Of a stretch of DNA of 64,000 nt, positions 1 through 8,530 are shown piece by piece; positions within the stretch are counted from its first letter, which is position 1; each line of letters starts with the position of its first letter. Both the position numbers and the translations under genes were made by a program. Origin of the DNA: Paraburkholderia piptadeniae (GTDB lineage Bacteria; Pseudomonadota; Gammaproteobacteria; Burkholderiales; Burkholderiaceae); contig NZ_CYGY02000050.1 in assembly GCF_900007165.1 (NCBI RefSeq), positions 97,880 through 161,879 of the forward strand, read 5' to 3'. Below the pieces are notes generated by a model. It ran no database searches. It was given only the letters and a program-made list of their open reading frames with translations, and had not been told where the DNA came from.

Positions 1-121
1 CGCATCGCGGATGCCGGCGGCACGCTAAAAAACAAAAAGCCGTCGCAGACACAAACCGCATACGCGGATGCCAACGCAAAGGCAAAAAACCAAACAGCGT
101 CGCAGACAAAAAAACAAAAAA
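1..121. repeat. Gene-end repeat, copy A (partial, cut by window start)
   Basis: Two degenerate units containing GCGGATGCC, GCGTCGCAGAC and runs of A/C-rich sequence abut the stop codon of the minus-strand deoR gene. The same family occurs at 35829-36025 and 49426-49618. Read in the direction of the adjacent gene it starts with T-rich sequence followed by GTCTGCGACG and then CGCTGGCATCCGCG. The T-tract directly after the stop suggests a transcript 3' end, but no strong stem precedes it, so that role is inference. Confidence 0.75.
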
Positions 122-844
122 CTAACCCTTCCGCACTTCCTGCCCCTTCTCGGTGATGATCGACGTAAAGTCTTCGACCTTCGAGAACCGCACGGCCTTC
201 ACGACGCCGAACTTGCTGCTGTCGACGACGAGATGGCTCTCCACCGCGCTCGCCATCGCCGCCTGCTTCAGCGCGACTTCGTGAAAGTTCCAGCACGTGA
301 CGCCGCGCGCATCGTCGACGCCGCCCGCCGAGATGAACGCCTTGTTGATGCCCATGCGCCGCAGCACCTCGATGCTCTCGTCGCCGGAGAACGAATCCGA
401 TGACGGCACATAGACGCCGCCCAGCAGGATCATCCGCACGTTGGGCTTGCGCCGCAGAATTTCCGCGACGTTCAGCGAATAGCAGACGACGGTCACGTGC
501 ATCTCGTTCGGAATCAAACGGGCGAGCGTCGTGAGCGTCGTGCCGCAATCGATGAAAAGCGTCTCGTTGTTGCCGATCAGCTTCGCAGCAATCGCCGACG
601 CTTCCGCCTTGGCCTGAGCAAAGTGGTCCTTTTCCTGCTCCAGCGAATAGCCGGCCGTGTTGGGCACGTCCGTCGCGCTGACGATGTAGCCGCCCAGGTA
701 CGTGAAATGGTCTGGGCTCGCCGCAATGTCGCGCCGCACCGTCATTTCCGAAACGCCGAGCAGCGTCGCCGCGTCGCGCAGGCGCATCACGTTCTGTTTG
801 GCCAGCGCATCGGCAAGCATGCGCAGACGTTCGGTTTTCAGCAT
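122..844 (-). CDS. DeoR-family transcriptional regulator
   Basis: A 240-residue protein with an N-terminal DeoR helix-turn-helix (RLRDAATLLGVSEMTVRRDI, residues about 20-40) and a C-terminal sugar-phosphate sensing domain (about 75-230, with the FIDCGTTLTTLARLIP stretch typical of the isomerase-like DeoRC fold). Length is normal for the family. DeoR proteins usually repress sugar or polyol catabolic genes and are released by a phosphorylated sugar. No sugar operon is visible next to it here; the nearest gene (doxX-like) is divergent, and its other neighbour lies off the window. The stop codon is followed at once by the gene-end repeat. Confidence 0.9.
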   Translation of the reverse strand: MLKTERLRMLADALAKQNVMRLRDAATLLGVSEMTVRRDIAASPDHFTYLGGYIVSATDVPNTAGYSLEQEKDHFAQAKAEASAIAAKLIGNNETLFIDCGTTLTTLARLIPNEMHVTVVCYSLNVAEILRRKPNVRMILLGGVYVPSSDSFSGDESIEVLRRMGINKAFISAGGVDDARGVTCWNFHEVALKQAAMASAVESHLVVDSSKFGVVKAVRFSKVEDFTSIITEKGQEVRKG

Positions 845-1145
845 GGGGAAGGTCTCGCTAACGCAATAGAGGGCGGTGAAAAACGCGCGTTAGATTCTGT
901 TCGATTTCATGAGAGGATTATAACAAACGCGCGCATCGGCGGGTCGGGGAATTTGACCTTGATGGTCCGCGACCCATCCGCATTTCTGTCGTCGCTCCAC
1001 GCACGCAAACCCAGGAATTCAGGCAGACTCGGCCTAATCAGTCGCCTTGGAAAACGCGAGCATTGCACTTATTCTGACTGCAGCGCCCGGGAACTGATGA
1101 CGTGCCGGTCGGTCTGCTGCTTAATTCAATTCAGGAGCCACACCT
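845..1145. other. Divergent intergenic region deoR/doxX
   Basis: About 300 bp between two divergent genes, so it should hold both promoters. No perfect dyad or clear regulator box was found by eye. Confidence 0.5.
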
Positions 1146-1583
1146 ATGACGCGTCCCGTCGATTCCGGCGTAATTCTTCTTGCCCGGCTCATGCTTGCCG
1201 CACTTTTTTTATGGGGCGGCGTGATGAAGCTGGTCGGGTATGCAGGCTTCGTCGGCTATCTGCACTCGAAGGGCGTGCCGCTCGTGCACATCGCCGCGCC
1301 GGTGGCGACGGCCGTCGAGGTGTTGGGCGGCATCTTTCTGGTGGTCGGCTTCAAGATTCGCGCGCTCGGGCTGTTCATGGCCGTCTACACGATCGCGACG
1401 GCCATCATTGGGCACGACTTCTGGAACATCACCGACGCGGCGGTGCAGCGCGACATGGTGATCCATTTCTGGAAGAACGTCGGCATCGCAGGCGGCTTCC
1501 TGTTGCTATGCGTGACGGGCGCGGGGCGGATCAGCATCGACGGCGCGCGCGCGCCGAGGGGCGGCCTGAGCAGCAGCCTGTGA
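1146..1583 (+). CDS. DoxX family membrane protein
   Basis: A 145-residue protein with about four hydrophobic segments (residues 8-26, 50-70, 78-98, 118-135) and the DoxX-type N-terminus (LARLMLAALFLWGGVMKLVG). DoxX proteins are small inner-membrane proteins related to the subunit of thiosulfate:quinone oxidoreductase; most bacterial members are of unknown function, some linked to redox stress. The ATG is preceded by CAGGAG at a good distance. It lies divergent from deoR and 155 bp ahead of a small hypothetical gene on the same strand. Confidence 0.88.
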   Translation: MTRPVDSGVILLARLMLAALFLWGGVMKLVGYAGFVGYLHSKGVPLVHIAAPVATAVEVLGGIFLVVGFKIRALGLFMAVYTIATAIIGHDFWNITDAAVQRDMVIHFWKNVGIAGGFLLLCVTGAGRISIDGARAPRGGLSSSL

Positions 1584-1738
1584 TCGTTGCGCGCACCGTC
1601 GCGCGAAGCGTTGCGACGGGGGCCTATTGAATTGATGTCGCAGTCGGGTTCGCGGCGCCCAGGTGAGAGCGGGCATCATTCCTGCGTCGTTCGGGATGCA
1701 GCATCCGGACAAGCCAGTTCGACTTAAAGGAGCACGCG

Positions 1739-2011
1739 ATGATTCAAGCTTTCGACCATGCGATCGGCGGCACGATCATGCGGTTTTGCGCAAGTCTCGG
1801 CGAAGGGCCGATGCACCACCGCGTGATCATCAGCCGGGCCGACACAGCGGAGACGCTCGTCGTTTTCGATGCAGCCGGATTGATCGGCTCGATCAAGGCG
1901 GATATGGAAGAGCCCGACAAGCAGATCGCCGATGCGATCAGCAAGGCACAGAGCGATGGGCTCATCGAGAAAGCGCTTGAAACAGGCGTGATCCAGCAGG
2001 CAACGCTGTAG
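1739..2011 (+). CDS. Small hypothetical protein, 90 aa
   Basis: A strong AAGGAG site precedes the ATG and a clear rho-independent terminator follows the stop, so this is very probably a real gene. The protein is soluble, acidic and has no signal peptide or recognised motif; it reads as a short beta-rich start (HHRVIISRADTAETLVVFD) followed by helical segments. I do not recognise the family. Together with doxX it may form a short transcription unit ended by the terminator at 2040. Confidence 0.7.
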   Translation: MIQAFDHAIGGTIMRFCASLGEGPMHHRVIISRADTAETLVVFDAAGLIGSIKADMEEPDKQIADAISKAQSDGLIEKALETGVIQQATL

Positions 2012-2039
2012 CGCTTTTCCGGGTTTGCCGGACATTGAA

Positions 2040-2078
2040 ACACCCACGATGCGCGTGCGTCGTGGGTGTTGTGCTTTT
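2040..2078 (+). terminator. Rho-independent terminator
   Basis: Perfect 10-bp stem ACACCCACGA / TCGTGGGTGT around a 10-nt loop, followed by TGTGCTTTT. It lies 28 bp after the stop of the 90-aa gene and may also serve the convergent MFS gene. Confidence 0.85.
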
Positions 2079-2117
2079 AGGGCGCGGTGCCTGGCCCGTG
2101 TATCGGTCGCGTGATTG

Positions 2118-3602
2118 TCATTCGTTCGCGCTGGCGGGCCGCGCGCCGGCAGCAGCGTTGCGTGGCCGGCCGTGCGCATGCGGCTGCGGATGCACGAGAC
2201 ACGCGAGCACGAGCGCAATCAGCAGCAGGCACGCGGAAATCAGCGTCGATGCCTTGAGGCCGGTCACGATATGCGCCGCGCCCGTGGCGCTCGCCGCCGC
2301 TGCCGCGCTCGCGAGCGCGCCGAACAGCGCGACGCCGACTGCGCCGCCCGCCTGGCGCGCAGTGTTCAGGACCGCCGATGCCGTGCCCGCGCGCTTTGCG
2401 TCGACGCTGGCGAGCACGGCCGTCGTCATCGCGGGCACTGCGAGGCCCATGCCGGACGGGATCAGCAGGAAGAGCACGAGCAGCGTCCAGAGCGGCGATG
2501 CGGCATCGGCGAAATGCAGCAGTCCGTAGCCGAGCGCGGCCGTGATCGCGCCCGCGATCATCGGCACGCGCACGCCGAGCCGCCCGACCACCCAGCCGCT
2601 CGCGACGTTCGAAATCAGGAAGCCGCCCGTCAGCGGCAGGAACGCGAGGCCCGCCTGCAGCGCCGTCTCGCCGCGCGCGTGTTGCAGATAGAGACTCAGC
2701 ACGAACACGACGCCGTAGTACGTGAGGTTCACGCAGATGCCGAACAGCACGGCCGCGCTGAACGTGCGGTTGCCAAAGAGCGCGAGCGGAAGCATCGGCG
2801 CATGGGCGCGCCGCTCGCTGACGATGAACGCGCATGCCGCGATCAGCGCGAGCACGAAGCTGCCGCCGACGAGGGGATGCATGAAGCCGAGCGGCCGCCA
2901 CTCGATGACGGCGCCCGTGAATGCCGTCAACGCGACGATTGCCAGCATCTGACCCGATGGATCGATGCCGCGCATGGCCGCGCCGTCGCGTGCCGCATCG
3001 TGCGATGACGATGATGCAGACCGCGAAGCAGGCACCCACGCGAACGTCGCGAAGAGCCCGAGCGCGCAGATCGGCAGATTCACGAGAAAGATCGCGCGCC
3101 AGCCGAACGCGGCGATCAGCAGCCCGCCGATCACGGGGCCTGCCGCAATCGCAACCGCGCCCGCCGCCGTCCACAAGCCGACCGCGCGGGCGCGCAGCTT
3201 CGGATCATGGCCGCAGGCCTGATTGAGCAGCGCGAGCGAATTCGGCAGCATCGCGGCCGCGCCGATGCCTTGCACGGCGCGCGCGGCGACGAGCGTCGAT
3301 GCGTCGAATGCGAGTCCGCACGCAAGCGATGCCGCCGCAAAGAGACCAAGGCCGAATGCGAACAGACGCCGCGCGCCGTAGCGGTCGCCGAGCACGCCCG
3401 CCGACAGCATCAGCACCGCAAACGCGAGCGTGTACGCATCGACGATCCATTGCAGGCCGGTGACGTTCGCTCGAATGTCCGAGCCGATCTTTGCCAGCGC
3501 GATATTGACGATCGTCACGTCCAGTTGCGTGACGACGAAGCCGATGCTGACGGTCGCGACGATGCGCGCGAGCGTCGGTGTGAAACGAGGTGTGTGGGTC
3601 AT
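2118..3602 (-). CDS. MFS transporter, DHA2 (EmrB/QacA-like) family
   Basis: A 494-residue protein from ATG at 3602 (MTHTPRFTPTLARIVA), with about 14 hydrophobic segments. Typical DHA2 signatures are visible: the TM1 start TQLDVTIVNIALAKIG, motif A as GDRYGARRLFAFG, and motif C-like GPVIGGLLIAAFGWRAIFLVNLPI. Members expel drugs, dyes or metabolites in exchange for protons. An upstream in-frame extension to 3773 has no family similarity and is rejected. The first ~400 bp overlap in another frame the run-on tail of the preceding MHS-type gene, an arrangement explained by the heptamer repeat at 3784-3811. Confidence 0.9.
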   Translation of the reverse strand: MTHTPRFTPTLARIVATVSIGFVVTQLDVTIVNIALAKIGSDIRANVTGLQWIVDAYTLAFAVLMLSAGVLGDRYGARRLFAFGLGLFAAASLACGLAFDASTLVAARAVQGIGAAAMLPNSLALLNQACGHDPKLRARAVGLWTAAGAVAIAAGPVIGGLLIAAFGWRAIFLVNLPICALGLFATFAWVPASRSASSSSHDAARDGAAMRGIDPSGQMLAIVALTAFTGAVIEWRPLGFMHPLVGGSFVLALIAACAFIVSERRAHAPMLPLALFGNRTFSAAVLFGICVNLTYYGVVFVLSLYLQHARGETALQAGLAFLPLTGGFLISNVASGWVVGRLGVRVPMIAGAITAALGYGLLHFADAASPLWTLLVLFLLIPSGMGLAVPAMTTAVLASVDAKRAGTASAVLNTARQAGGAVGVALFGALASAAAAASATGAAHIVTGLKASTLISACLLLIALVLACLVHPQPHAHGRPRNAAAGARPASANE

Positions 3603-5100
3603 TTGGCATGGGACGGAAGCAAGCGATAAAGCACCGGCTCCCGTCGACAGAAATATCCATGCCTCGATGATAGGACCGTCGCGCCATGCGACGTTTCGGA
3701 CCGGCTCGAAGTGTCGATTGCGGTGTCGATGCACCGACAGGCGCAAGTGGCGTGCCCACGCACGCCACGGCATGCGGCTTATCGTGCCGCGTCCCGCGTC
3801 CCGCGTCCCGCTTCACGAAGCACGCGGTCAGCGCGCCGATCGCGCACAACGCGCCGACGTACAGCGCGGGCGCCAGCGGGTTCGACTTCATCATCAGCGA
3901 CACGACGATCGGCGTGAGGCCGCCGAACACCGCATACGCGACGTTGTACGAAAACGAAATGCCCGAGAAGCGCACGACGGGCGGAAACGCGTTGACCATC
4001 ACGAACGGCACCGCGCCGATCACGCCGACGAACAGGCCCGCGATCGCATAGAGCGGCACGAGCATCGCGCTATCGACGGCGAGTTGCCGAAAGAGCGCGT
4101 AGTACGCGATGCCGAGCGCGACGCAGCCCACGAAAATCGTGCGGCCCGCGCCGAAGCGCCCAGCGAGCGAACCGGCGAGCACGCAGCCGATGGTCAGGCA
4201 CAGCGTCGCGATGCTGTTCGCGAAGAGGGCAGTCGAAGGCGCGATGTGAAACTGCTTTTGCAGCAGCGTCGGCGTCATCAGGATCACGACGACAATCGCG
4301 GCGGACAGCATCCACGTGAGCAGCATCGACACGATCACGGCACGGCCATGATCGCGCAGCACGGCCTTCAGCGGGATTTCTGCGGCGAGCGACTTGCGCT
4401 GCTTCATCTCGGCGAACACGGGCGTCTCGTGCAGCCAGCGGCGCAGATAAACCGAGAACAGGCCGAACACGCCGCCGAGCAGGAACGGAATGCGCCACGC
4501 GAAAGCGGCGATATCGGCGGGCGCGAAATGGCGATTCACGGCCGACGCGACCAGCGATCCGAGCAGGATGCCTGCCGTAAGGCCCGCCGTCAGCGTGCCG
4601 CACGCATAGCCGACGTGACGCTGCGGCACGTGCTCGGAGACGAACACCCATGCGCCCGGCACTTCGCCGCCGACGGCCGCGCCTTGCATCACGCGGAACA
4701 CGAGCAGCAGCACGGGCGCCATGATGCCGATGCTCGCGTAGGTGGGCAGCACGCCCATCAGCAGCGTCGGCAGCGACATCAGCAGCACGCTCAGCGTGAA
4801 CATGCGCTTGCGCCCGAGCAGGTCGCCGAAGTGCGCCATCACGATGCCGCCGAGCGGACGCGCGAGATAGCCGGCGGCGAAGATGCCGAAGGTCTGCAAC
4901 TGGCGCAGCCAGTCGGGAATCGATTGCGGGAAGAACAGTTGTCCGATCGCGGGGGCGAAGAACACGAAGATGATGAAGTCGTAGAACTCGAGCGCGCCGC
5001 CGAGCGCGGCGAGGCTGAGCGTCTTGTAGTCGTGGCGGGTCAGGGGACGCGCGTGCGCGATCTCCCTGGCGTGTGGTCTACCCAGTTCTGTTGCTTGCAT
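3205..5100 (-). CDS. MFS metabolite:H+ symporter (MHS family) with run-on C-terminus
   Basis: The first ~430 residues from ATG at 5100 are a complete MHS-family permease (ProP/ShiA/KgtP relatives): AALGGALEFYDFIIFVFFAP in TM1, motif A as GDLLGRKRMFTLSVLLMSLP, FRVMQGAAVGGEVPGAWVFV, and about 12 hydrophobic segments ending at ALTACFVKRDAG. Members import organic acids, osmolytes or amino acids with protons. After that point the frame stays open for a further ~195 low-complexity, Arg-rich residues that are only a shadow frame of the downstream MFS gene. The transition coincides with the heptamer repeat at 3784-3811: one extra unit would give a TAA within 15 codons. The true product is either 631 aa or, in a population variant or corrected sequence, about 440 aa. 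Confidence 0.82.
   Translation of the reverse strand: MQATELGRPHAREIAHARPLTRHDYKTLSLAALGGALEFYDFIIFVFFAPAIGQLFFPQSIPDWLRQLQTFGIFAAGYLARPLGGIVMAHFGDLLGRKRMFTLSVLLMSLPTLLMGVLPTYASIGIMAPVLLLVFRVMQGAAVGGEVPGAWVFVSEHVPQRHVGYACGTLTAGLTAGILLGSLVASAVNRHFAPADIAAFAWRIPFLLGGVFGLFSVYLRRWLHETPVFAEMKQRKSLAAEIPLKAVLRDHGRAVIVSMLLTWMLSAAIVVVILMTPTLLQKQFHIAPSTALFANSIATLCLTIGCVLAGSLAGRFGAGRTIFVGCVALGIAYYALFRQLAVDSAMLVPLYAIAGLFVGVIGAVPFVMVNAFPPVVRFSGISFSYNVAYAVFGGLTPIVVSLMMKSNPLAPALYVGALCAIGALTACFVKRDAGRGTRHDKPHAVACVGTPLAPVGASTPQSTLRAGPKRRMARRSYHRGMDISVDGSRCFIACFRPMPNDPHTSFHTDARAHRRDRQHRLRRHATGRDDRQYRAGKDRLGHSSERHRPAMDRRCVHARVCGADAVGGRARRPLRRAASVRIRPWSLCGGIACVRTRIRRIDARRRARRARHRRGRDAAEFARAAQSGLRP
3784..3811. repeat. 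Heptanucleotide tandem repeat at the 3' end of an MFS gene
   Basis: Three perfect GTCCCGC units (3791-3811) preceded by one degenerate unit GTGCCGC (3784-3790). The unit length is not a multiple of three, so gain or loss of a unit changes the reading frame of the minus-strand gene at 3205-5100. Confidence 0.95.
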
Positions 5101-5363
5101 TGCCTGTCGTAATGAAATAGAGAAGCCGCGCGTTGCGCGCGGAGTACGGCGGTCGTCAGGCGGGGAGTGCGACGGTGCGGGGTAACGCACGGGACACGGC
5201 ACGCCGGCCCGGATAAGGCGGCGTGGTGACGAATTTGGCCAGCGCGCGATTTTACAACATGTAATTTGTCGCAGAATCTTTGCAAATTCGGACAAGTCTT
5301 ATGGGCTTAATGGCGGTGCCTGATGAGAATCGCGATCCGTGATCAATCGTCGGGGGAACCACC

Positions 5364-6086
5364 ATGCGTATCGCCATTCTTCAGCGTGACCCTGTGCAGG
5401 GCAAAATGCTGGAAAAGATCATCGTGCAGGCCGGCCACAGCTGCATGCTCTACGACGACGGCCTCGCGCTGTCGAAAGTGCTGGCCCGCTCGACGATCGA
5501 CATGCTCGTGCTCGACTGGCACGCGCTGCGTCTGTCGGGCACGGATGTGCTGAAGGCAGTCCGCTCGGTCGGCGGCGAGCGCATGCCGGTGGTGTTCGCA
5601 TCAAAGGACAACTCGGAAGAAAGCGTCGTGCGCGCGTTCATGCTCGGCGCCGACGACTACGTCACGTTGCCCACGCGACATGCCGAGTTCCGCGAGCGGA
5701 TTTCCGCGCTGTTGCGCCGGGCTTATCCGGAACGGTACGGCAAGGACAGCTTCGATGTCGGGCACTATCACTTCGACACCCGTCGCCAGCTCGTCACGCT
5801 GCGCGGCACGCCCGTGCAACTGTCGGGCACGCAATACCGGCTGGCGTCGCTGTTCTTTTCGAACATCGGCCGCGTGCTGTCGCGCGACCACATCTTCGCG
5901 ATGGTCTGGGGGCGAGAGTTCCGCGAAGTGACGCGCACGATCGACAGCCATGTGTCGCGTCTGCGCCTGCTGCTGCAAATCGACCCGCACAACGATTTCC
6001 GTTTGCAGCCCGTGTACAAGAGCGGCTATCGGCTACTGCATCTGCGCAGCGAGGAAGCTGTCGCGCAGCACGCCGAAGCGGCTTGA
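5364..6086 (+). CDS. OmpR-type response regulator with atypical receiver
   Basis: A 240-residue protein with an N-terminal receiver (1-115) and a C-terminal winged helix (about 130-225; VLSRDHIFAMVWG, RTIDSHVSRLRLLL, VYKSGYRLL). The phosphoacceptor Asp51 (LVLDW) and Ser80 are present, but the usually invariant Lys of the KP motif is Leu102 (VTLP), and only one acid (Asp9) stands where two are usual. Phosphorylation-dependent switching may therefore be altered. No histidine kinase is adjacent. Residues 142-240 and the following intergenic DNA are duplicated 19,257 bp downstream at the other edge of island 1, so this is the intact, left-edge copy. Confidence 0.9.
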   Translation: MRIAILQRDPVQGKMLEKIIVQAGHSCMLYDDGLALSKVLARSTIDMLVLDWHALRLSGTDVLKAVRSVGGERMPVVFASKDNSEESVVRAFMLGADDYVTLPTRHAEFRERISALLRRAYPERYGKDSFDVGHYHFDTRRQLVTLRGTPVQLSGTQYRLASLFFSNIGRVLSRDHIFAMVWGREFREVTRTIDSHVSRLRLLLQIDPHNDFRLQPVYKSGYRLLHLRSEEAVAQHAEAA

Positions 6087-6115
6087 GCGCGCTCGGGCAT
6101 CACGCCTGGTCAATG

Positions 6116-6142
6116 CGGCGGCTTCGGCCGCCGTATTTTTTT
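6116..6142. terminator. Bidirectional terminator between regulator and lhpC end
   Basis: Stem CGGCGGC / GCCGCCG with a TTCG tetraloop, followed by TATTTTTTT. The second copy of this hairpin is inside the right repeat at 25373-25399, with a weaker T-run. Confidence 0.85.
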
Positions 6143-6226
6143 GCGCGCGGCTTTCGCGCAATGGTTCCGCACGCTCACTTCTCATACCGGCCGTGCCTGC
6201 CGGATACGCCGCGCAGGCGCTCATGC

Positions 6227-6377
6227 TTATAGCTTCGGAAGCGCCGGCCGCGTTTCGATCGAATGACGGATGAGCGCTTCGACGGCTTTGCGTTGATCGC
6301 CCGCGAGCGGCAGACGCGGCGGGCGAACAGGCTCCGTTCCCAGGCCGACGATCGCTTCAGCGAGCTTGATGCTCTGC
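6227..6377 (-). pseudogene. lhpC 3' stump (left edge of island 1)
   Basis: The minus strand encodes the last ~50 residues of the hydroxyproline-pathway aldolase-family protein (LAEAIVGLGTEPVRPPRLPL... to RPALPKL), nearly identical to the end of the intact lhpC at 25484. Homology stops sharply at 6377, where unrelated DNA begins. It has no start or catalytic part and is a by-product of the duplication. Confidence 0.93.
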
Positions 6378-7113
6378 GAGGGCCAACCTTTTCCCGGAAC
6401 GCATAGGACTTCCAGGAAACCATGGATTTGCTGTGGTGGTGGGACTGGAAGATGCGGCAGCGAATCCCGGACGATGCGTCCGCAAGCGGCACGCCAATGG
6501 TCGAGTCCAAAGTCCCCGATCTCATCTGGCCTGCCTGCATGCAAGCATCGGAACGCGCGCCTATTGTCCGGCATCTCTCTCGCGTCCGCCGGAAGATCGA
6601 CAGATCATGCTGGACGAGATGGCGGTAACCCACTGGCAGCACCGAGTACGTCTTCCCGTCGCCGAGCCGGGAGACGCTGCACCCCTATCCGAGGCCTGAA
6701 TCCACTTGCAAGGTGTCGGGATGGGAGCGATCCGTGGTCCCGATACCCGGACCTGGATGAAGCCCGGTGGCACACGGTTCCCTGACCCGCTGAACGGGCC
6801 AGGTCGCGCGCTGCATTTCTCGTGAAATTGCCCTATACAACGCGGTAACGCAGCGAAACCCGTTTTGTTCGCCGGGCGCATCTGCGTATCCTCTATCGAA
6901 GCGCACTGTGGCAGCAGTCAGACTGGATACTCGATTGGCCTGCGCCGGGTCGGACCGTCCACTGAAGATACTTTCATGGACCGCCTTGCAAGAACCAGGA
7001 GACGATGGCGCAGGCATTGCATGCCGAGCGAGTGGACATCTTCGCTGCGTCACGGGCTGATGTGCGGGTTTTATAGTGCTGCCGGCGCCGCGGTATGATG
7101 GGTTCGCTGGTCT
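6378..7113. other. Gene-poor left edge of island 1
   Basis: About 740 bp with no frame showing convincing protein similarity on either strand. Short frames exist but have mixed composition, as expected of scrambled or decayed DNA. No terminal inverted repeat was seen at the junction with the 591-bp repeat. Confidence 0.5.
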
Positions 7114-7203
7114 ACGCAGCCGCGTTGGCGTCGTACCCGCGTGATTGGCATTGCCCTGAACGGTAATCGTGAGTTGCTCGCGATACTCGTTCCAATCGTT
7201 CAT
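7114..7203 (-). pseudogene. Chimeric gene remnant (CMD-like start joined to M20-like fragment)
   Basis: Right after the PatB-like gene, a ribosome-bindable ATG begins MNDWNEYREQL, like the start of carboxymuconolactone decarboxylase-type proteins, then runs into GNANHAGTTPTRLR, which resembles the NHAGTTP motif of M20 allantoate/carbamoyl-amino-acid hydrolases. After about 30 codons the similarity ends. I read it as a deletion junction between two former genes of the same operon; both assignments rest on short motifs. Confidence 0.4.
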
Positions 7204-7215
7204 GGGCTTCCTCTG

Positions 7216-8469
7216 TTACGAAAGTTGATCGAGGGGGTGACTGTTGCAGTTGATGCGTTGGCCTTCGCGGAAGCCGACGATCGCGTCGCGTATTTTTTCC
7301 AGCGACCGCCGTACCTGCGCTCGCGGGCATGCAAGGTTGAGCCGGATTCTGCAATGGCCGTTCTCGACGAACATCTCGCCGCCCTCGAGGATGACGCCGG
7401 CCTTCTCAAGGAAGAACCGGGTGAGGTTGACCGACTCGTCGAAATAGGCACGCAGGTCGACCCACGCGAGATAGGTCGCATCTGGAATGCGGAACTCGGC
7501 CTTGGGCAAGTGTTTTTCCAGAAACCGTTGGGTCCACGCAAAGTTGTCGTCGAGATACGCGCGCAACTGGTCCAGCCACGGCGCGCCATTCCGATAGGCG
7601 CCAATGGCGGCCGAGAGACTGAGCGGGTTCACGAACGGGTAGTGCCGCCGTTTCCATTCCGAGCGCAATGCCGGGTCCGGGATGATCACGGTCGCGATCA
7701 TCATGCCTGCAAGGTTGAAGGTTTTGCTGACGGCCATGCAGGTGATGATGTCCCTGCTGCCCGGGAACAGCCTGGCCAAAGGCGTGTGCCGGCTTCCGCT
7801 TCTGAGCAGATCGCAATGGATCTCGTCGGAAACGATCTTGACGCCGTTGGCGATGCAAAGCTCACCCATGCGGCGCAGTTCTTCCTCCGTCCAGACCCGG
7901 CCGGTTGGGTTGTGCGGATGGCAGAGGAAAAAGAGCTTCACGGCCGGGTCGCTCACTTTCGCTTCGAAGTCGTCGAAGTCGATCGTGTAGCCGCCATCGC
8001 CGGAAGCAAGCAGGCGCGACGTCACGAATTCCCGATCGCGCTGCACCGTCGCATGCTTGAAGTATCCATAGGCCGGTGTGAGGCTCAGCACTTTGTCGCC
8101 GGGCTGGCAGACATATTCGACGAGCCCGAAGAGCGCCGGTATGACGCCCAGCGCGACCAGCATGTCTTCCCGGGCGAAGCGCCAGTCGTATCGTTCGACA
8201 CACCAGGCATGAAAAGCCTGATAAAGCTGATCGTCGAAGTTCATCGTGTAGCCGAAGACCGGGTGTTTCAGGCGCTCGGAGATCGCGTCGATTGCCGCAT
8301 CCGGCGCGGCGAACTGCATGTCCGCCACCCACATCGAGATCAATTCCTCTCTCGGCACATCGAGCGCGGGCGCGGGTGCATCCGCGCCGAACAGATAGTT
8401 TTCGAAGCCGTCCTCCGCCAGGGCATTGGTGCCGCAGCGGGAAATCAGGCGATCAAAGTCGTAACTCAT
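7216..8469 (-). CDS. PLP-dependent MalY/PatB-family C-S lyase or aminotransferase
   Basis: A 417-residue fold-type I PLP enzyme. The N-terminus (ELISMWVADMQF...ISERLKHPVFGY) is diagnostic of the MalY/PatB group, cystathionine beta-lyase-like enzymes. PLP-site features seen: NPTGR (about 190), SDEIHCDLL (Asp binding the pyridine nitrogen) and the Schiff-base Lys in VSKTFNLAG (about 247). Likely reaction is beta-elimination of cystathionine, cysteine or related S-compounds. It lies 61 bp downstream of an APC amino-acid permease on the same strand, so uptake and cleavage of a (sulfur) amino acid is a reasonable joint role. No strong Shine-Dalgarno is visible at this ATG. Confidence 0.85.
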   Translation of the reverse strand: MSYDFDRLISRCGTNALAEDGFENYLFGADAPAPALDVPREELISMWVADMQFAAPDAAIDAISERLKHPVFGYTMNFDDQLYQAFHAWCVERYDWRFAREDMLVALGVIPALFGLVEYVCQPGDKVLSLTPAYGYFKHATVQRDREFVTSRLLASGDGGYTIDFDDFEAKVSDPAVKLFFLCHPHNPTGRVWTEEELRRMGELCIANGVKIVSDEIHCDLLRSGSRHTPLARLFPGSRDIITCMAVSKTFNLAGMMIATVIIPDPALRSEWKRRHYPFVNPLSLSAAIGAYRNGAPWLDQLRAYLDDNFAWTQRFLEKHLPKAEFRIPDATYLAWVDLRAYFDESVNLTRFFLEKAGVILEGGEMFVENGHCRIRLNLACPRAQVRRSLEKIRDAIVGFREGQRINCNSHPLDQLS

Positions 8470-8530
8470 ATGCGTTCAGTCATTCAGTGAAGAGGCTGTA
8501 CGGGCCGATACTCCGGGCGATGTCCCGAAG

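Larger units (their letters stand above)
5787..6377. repeat. Left 591-bp direct repeat flanking island 1
   Basis: Matches 25044-25634 base for base in register (offset 19,257) with about 20 substitutions and no indels by eye. It spans the last 99 codons of the response regulator, a terminator, and the last ~50 codons of lhpC. All five differences inside the regulator frame are synonymous, so both copies diverged as functional genes before being brought together. The left copy abuts the complete regulator gene. Confidence 0.95.

Noticed and set aside
3603..3773. 57-residue N-terminal extension of the DHA2 MFS exporter
   Set aside because: No homology to family N-termini, and the M at 3602 begins the normal MFS start. 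It is only interesting because loss of one heptamer unit would fuse it to the upstream gene.
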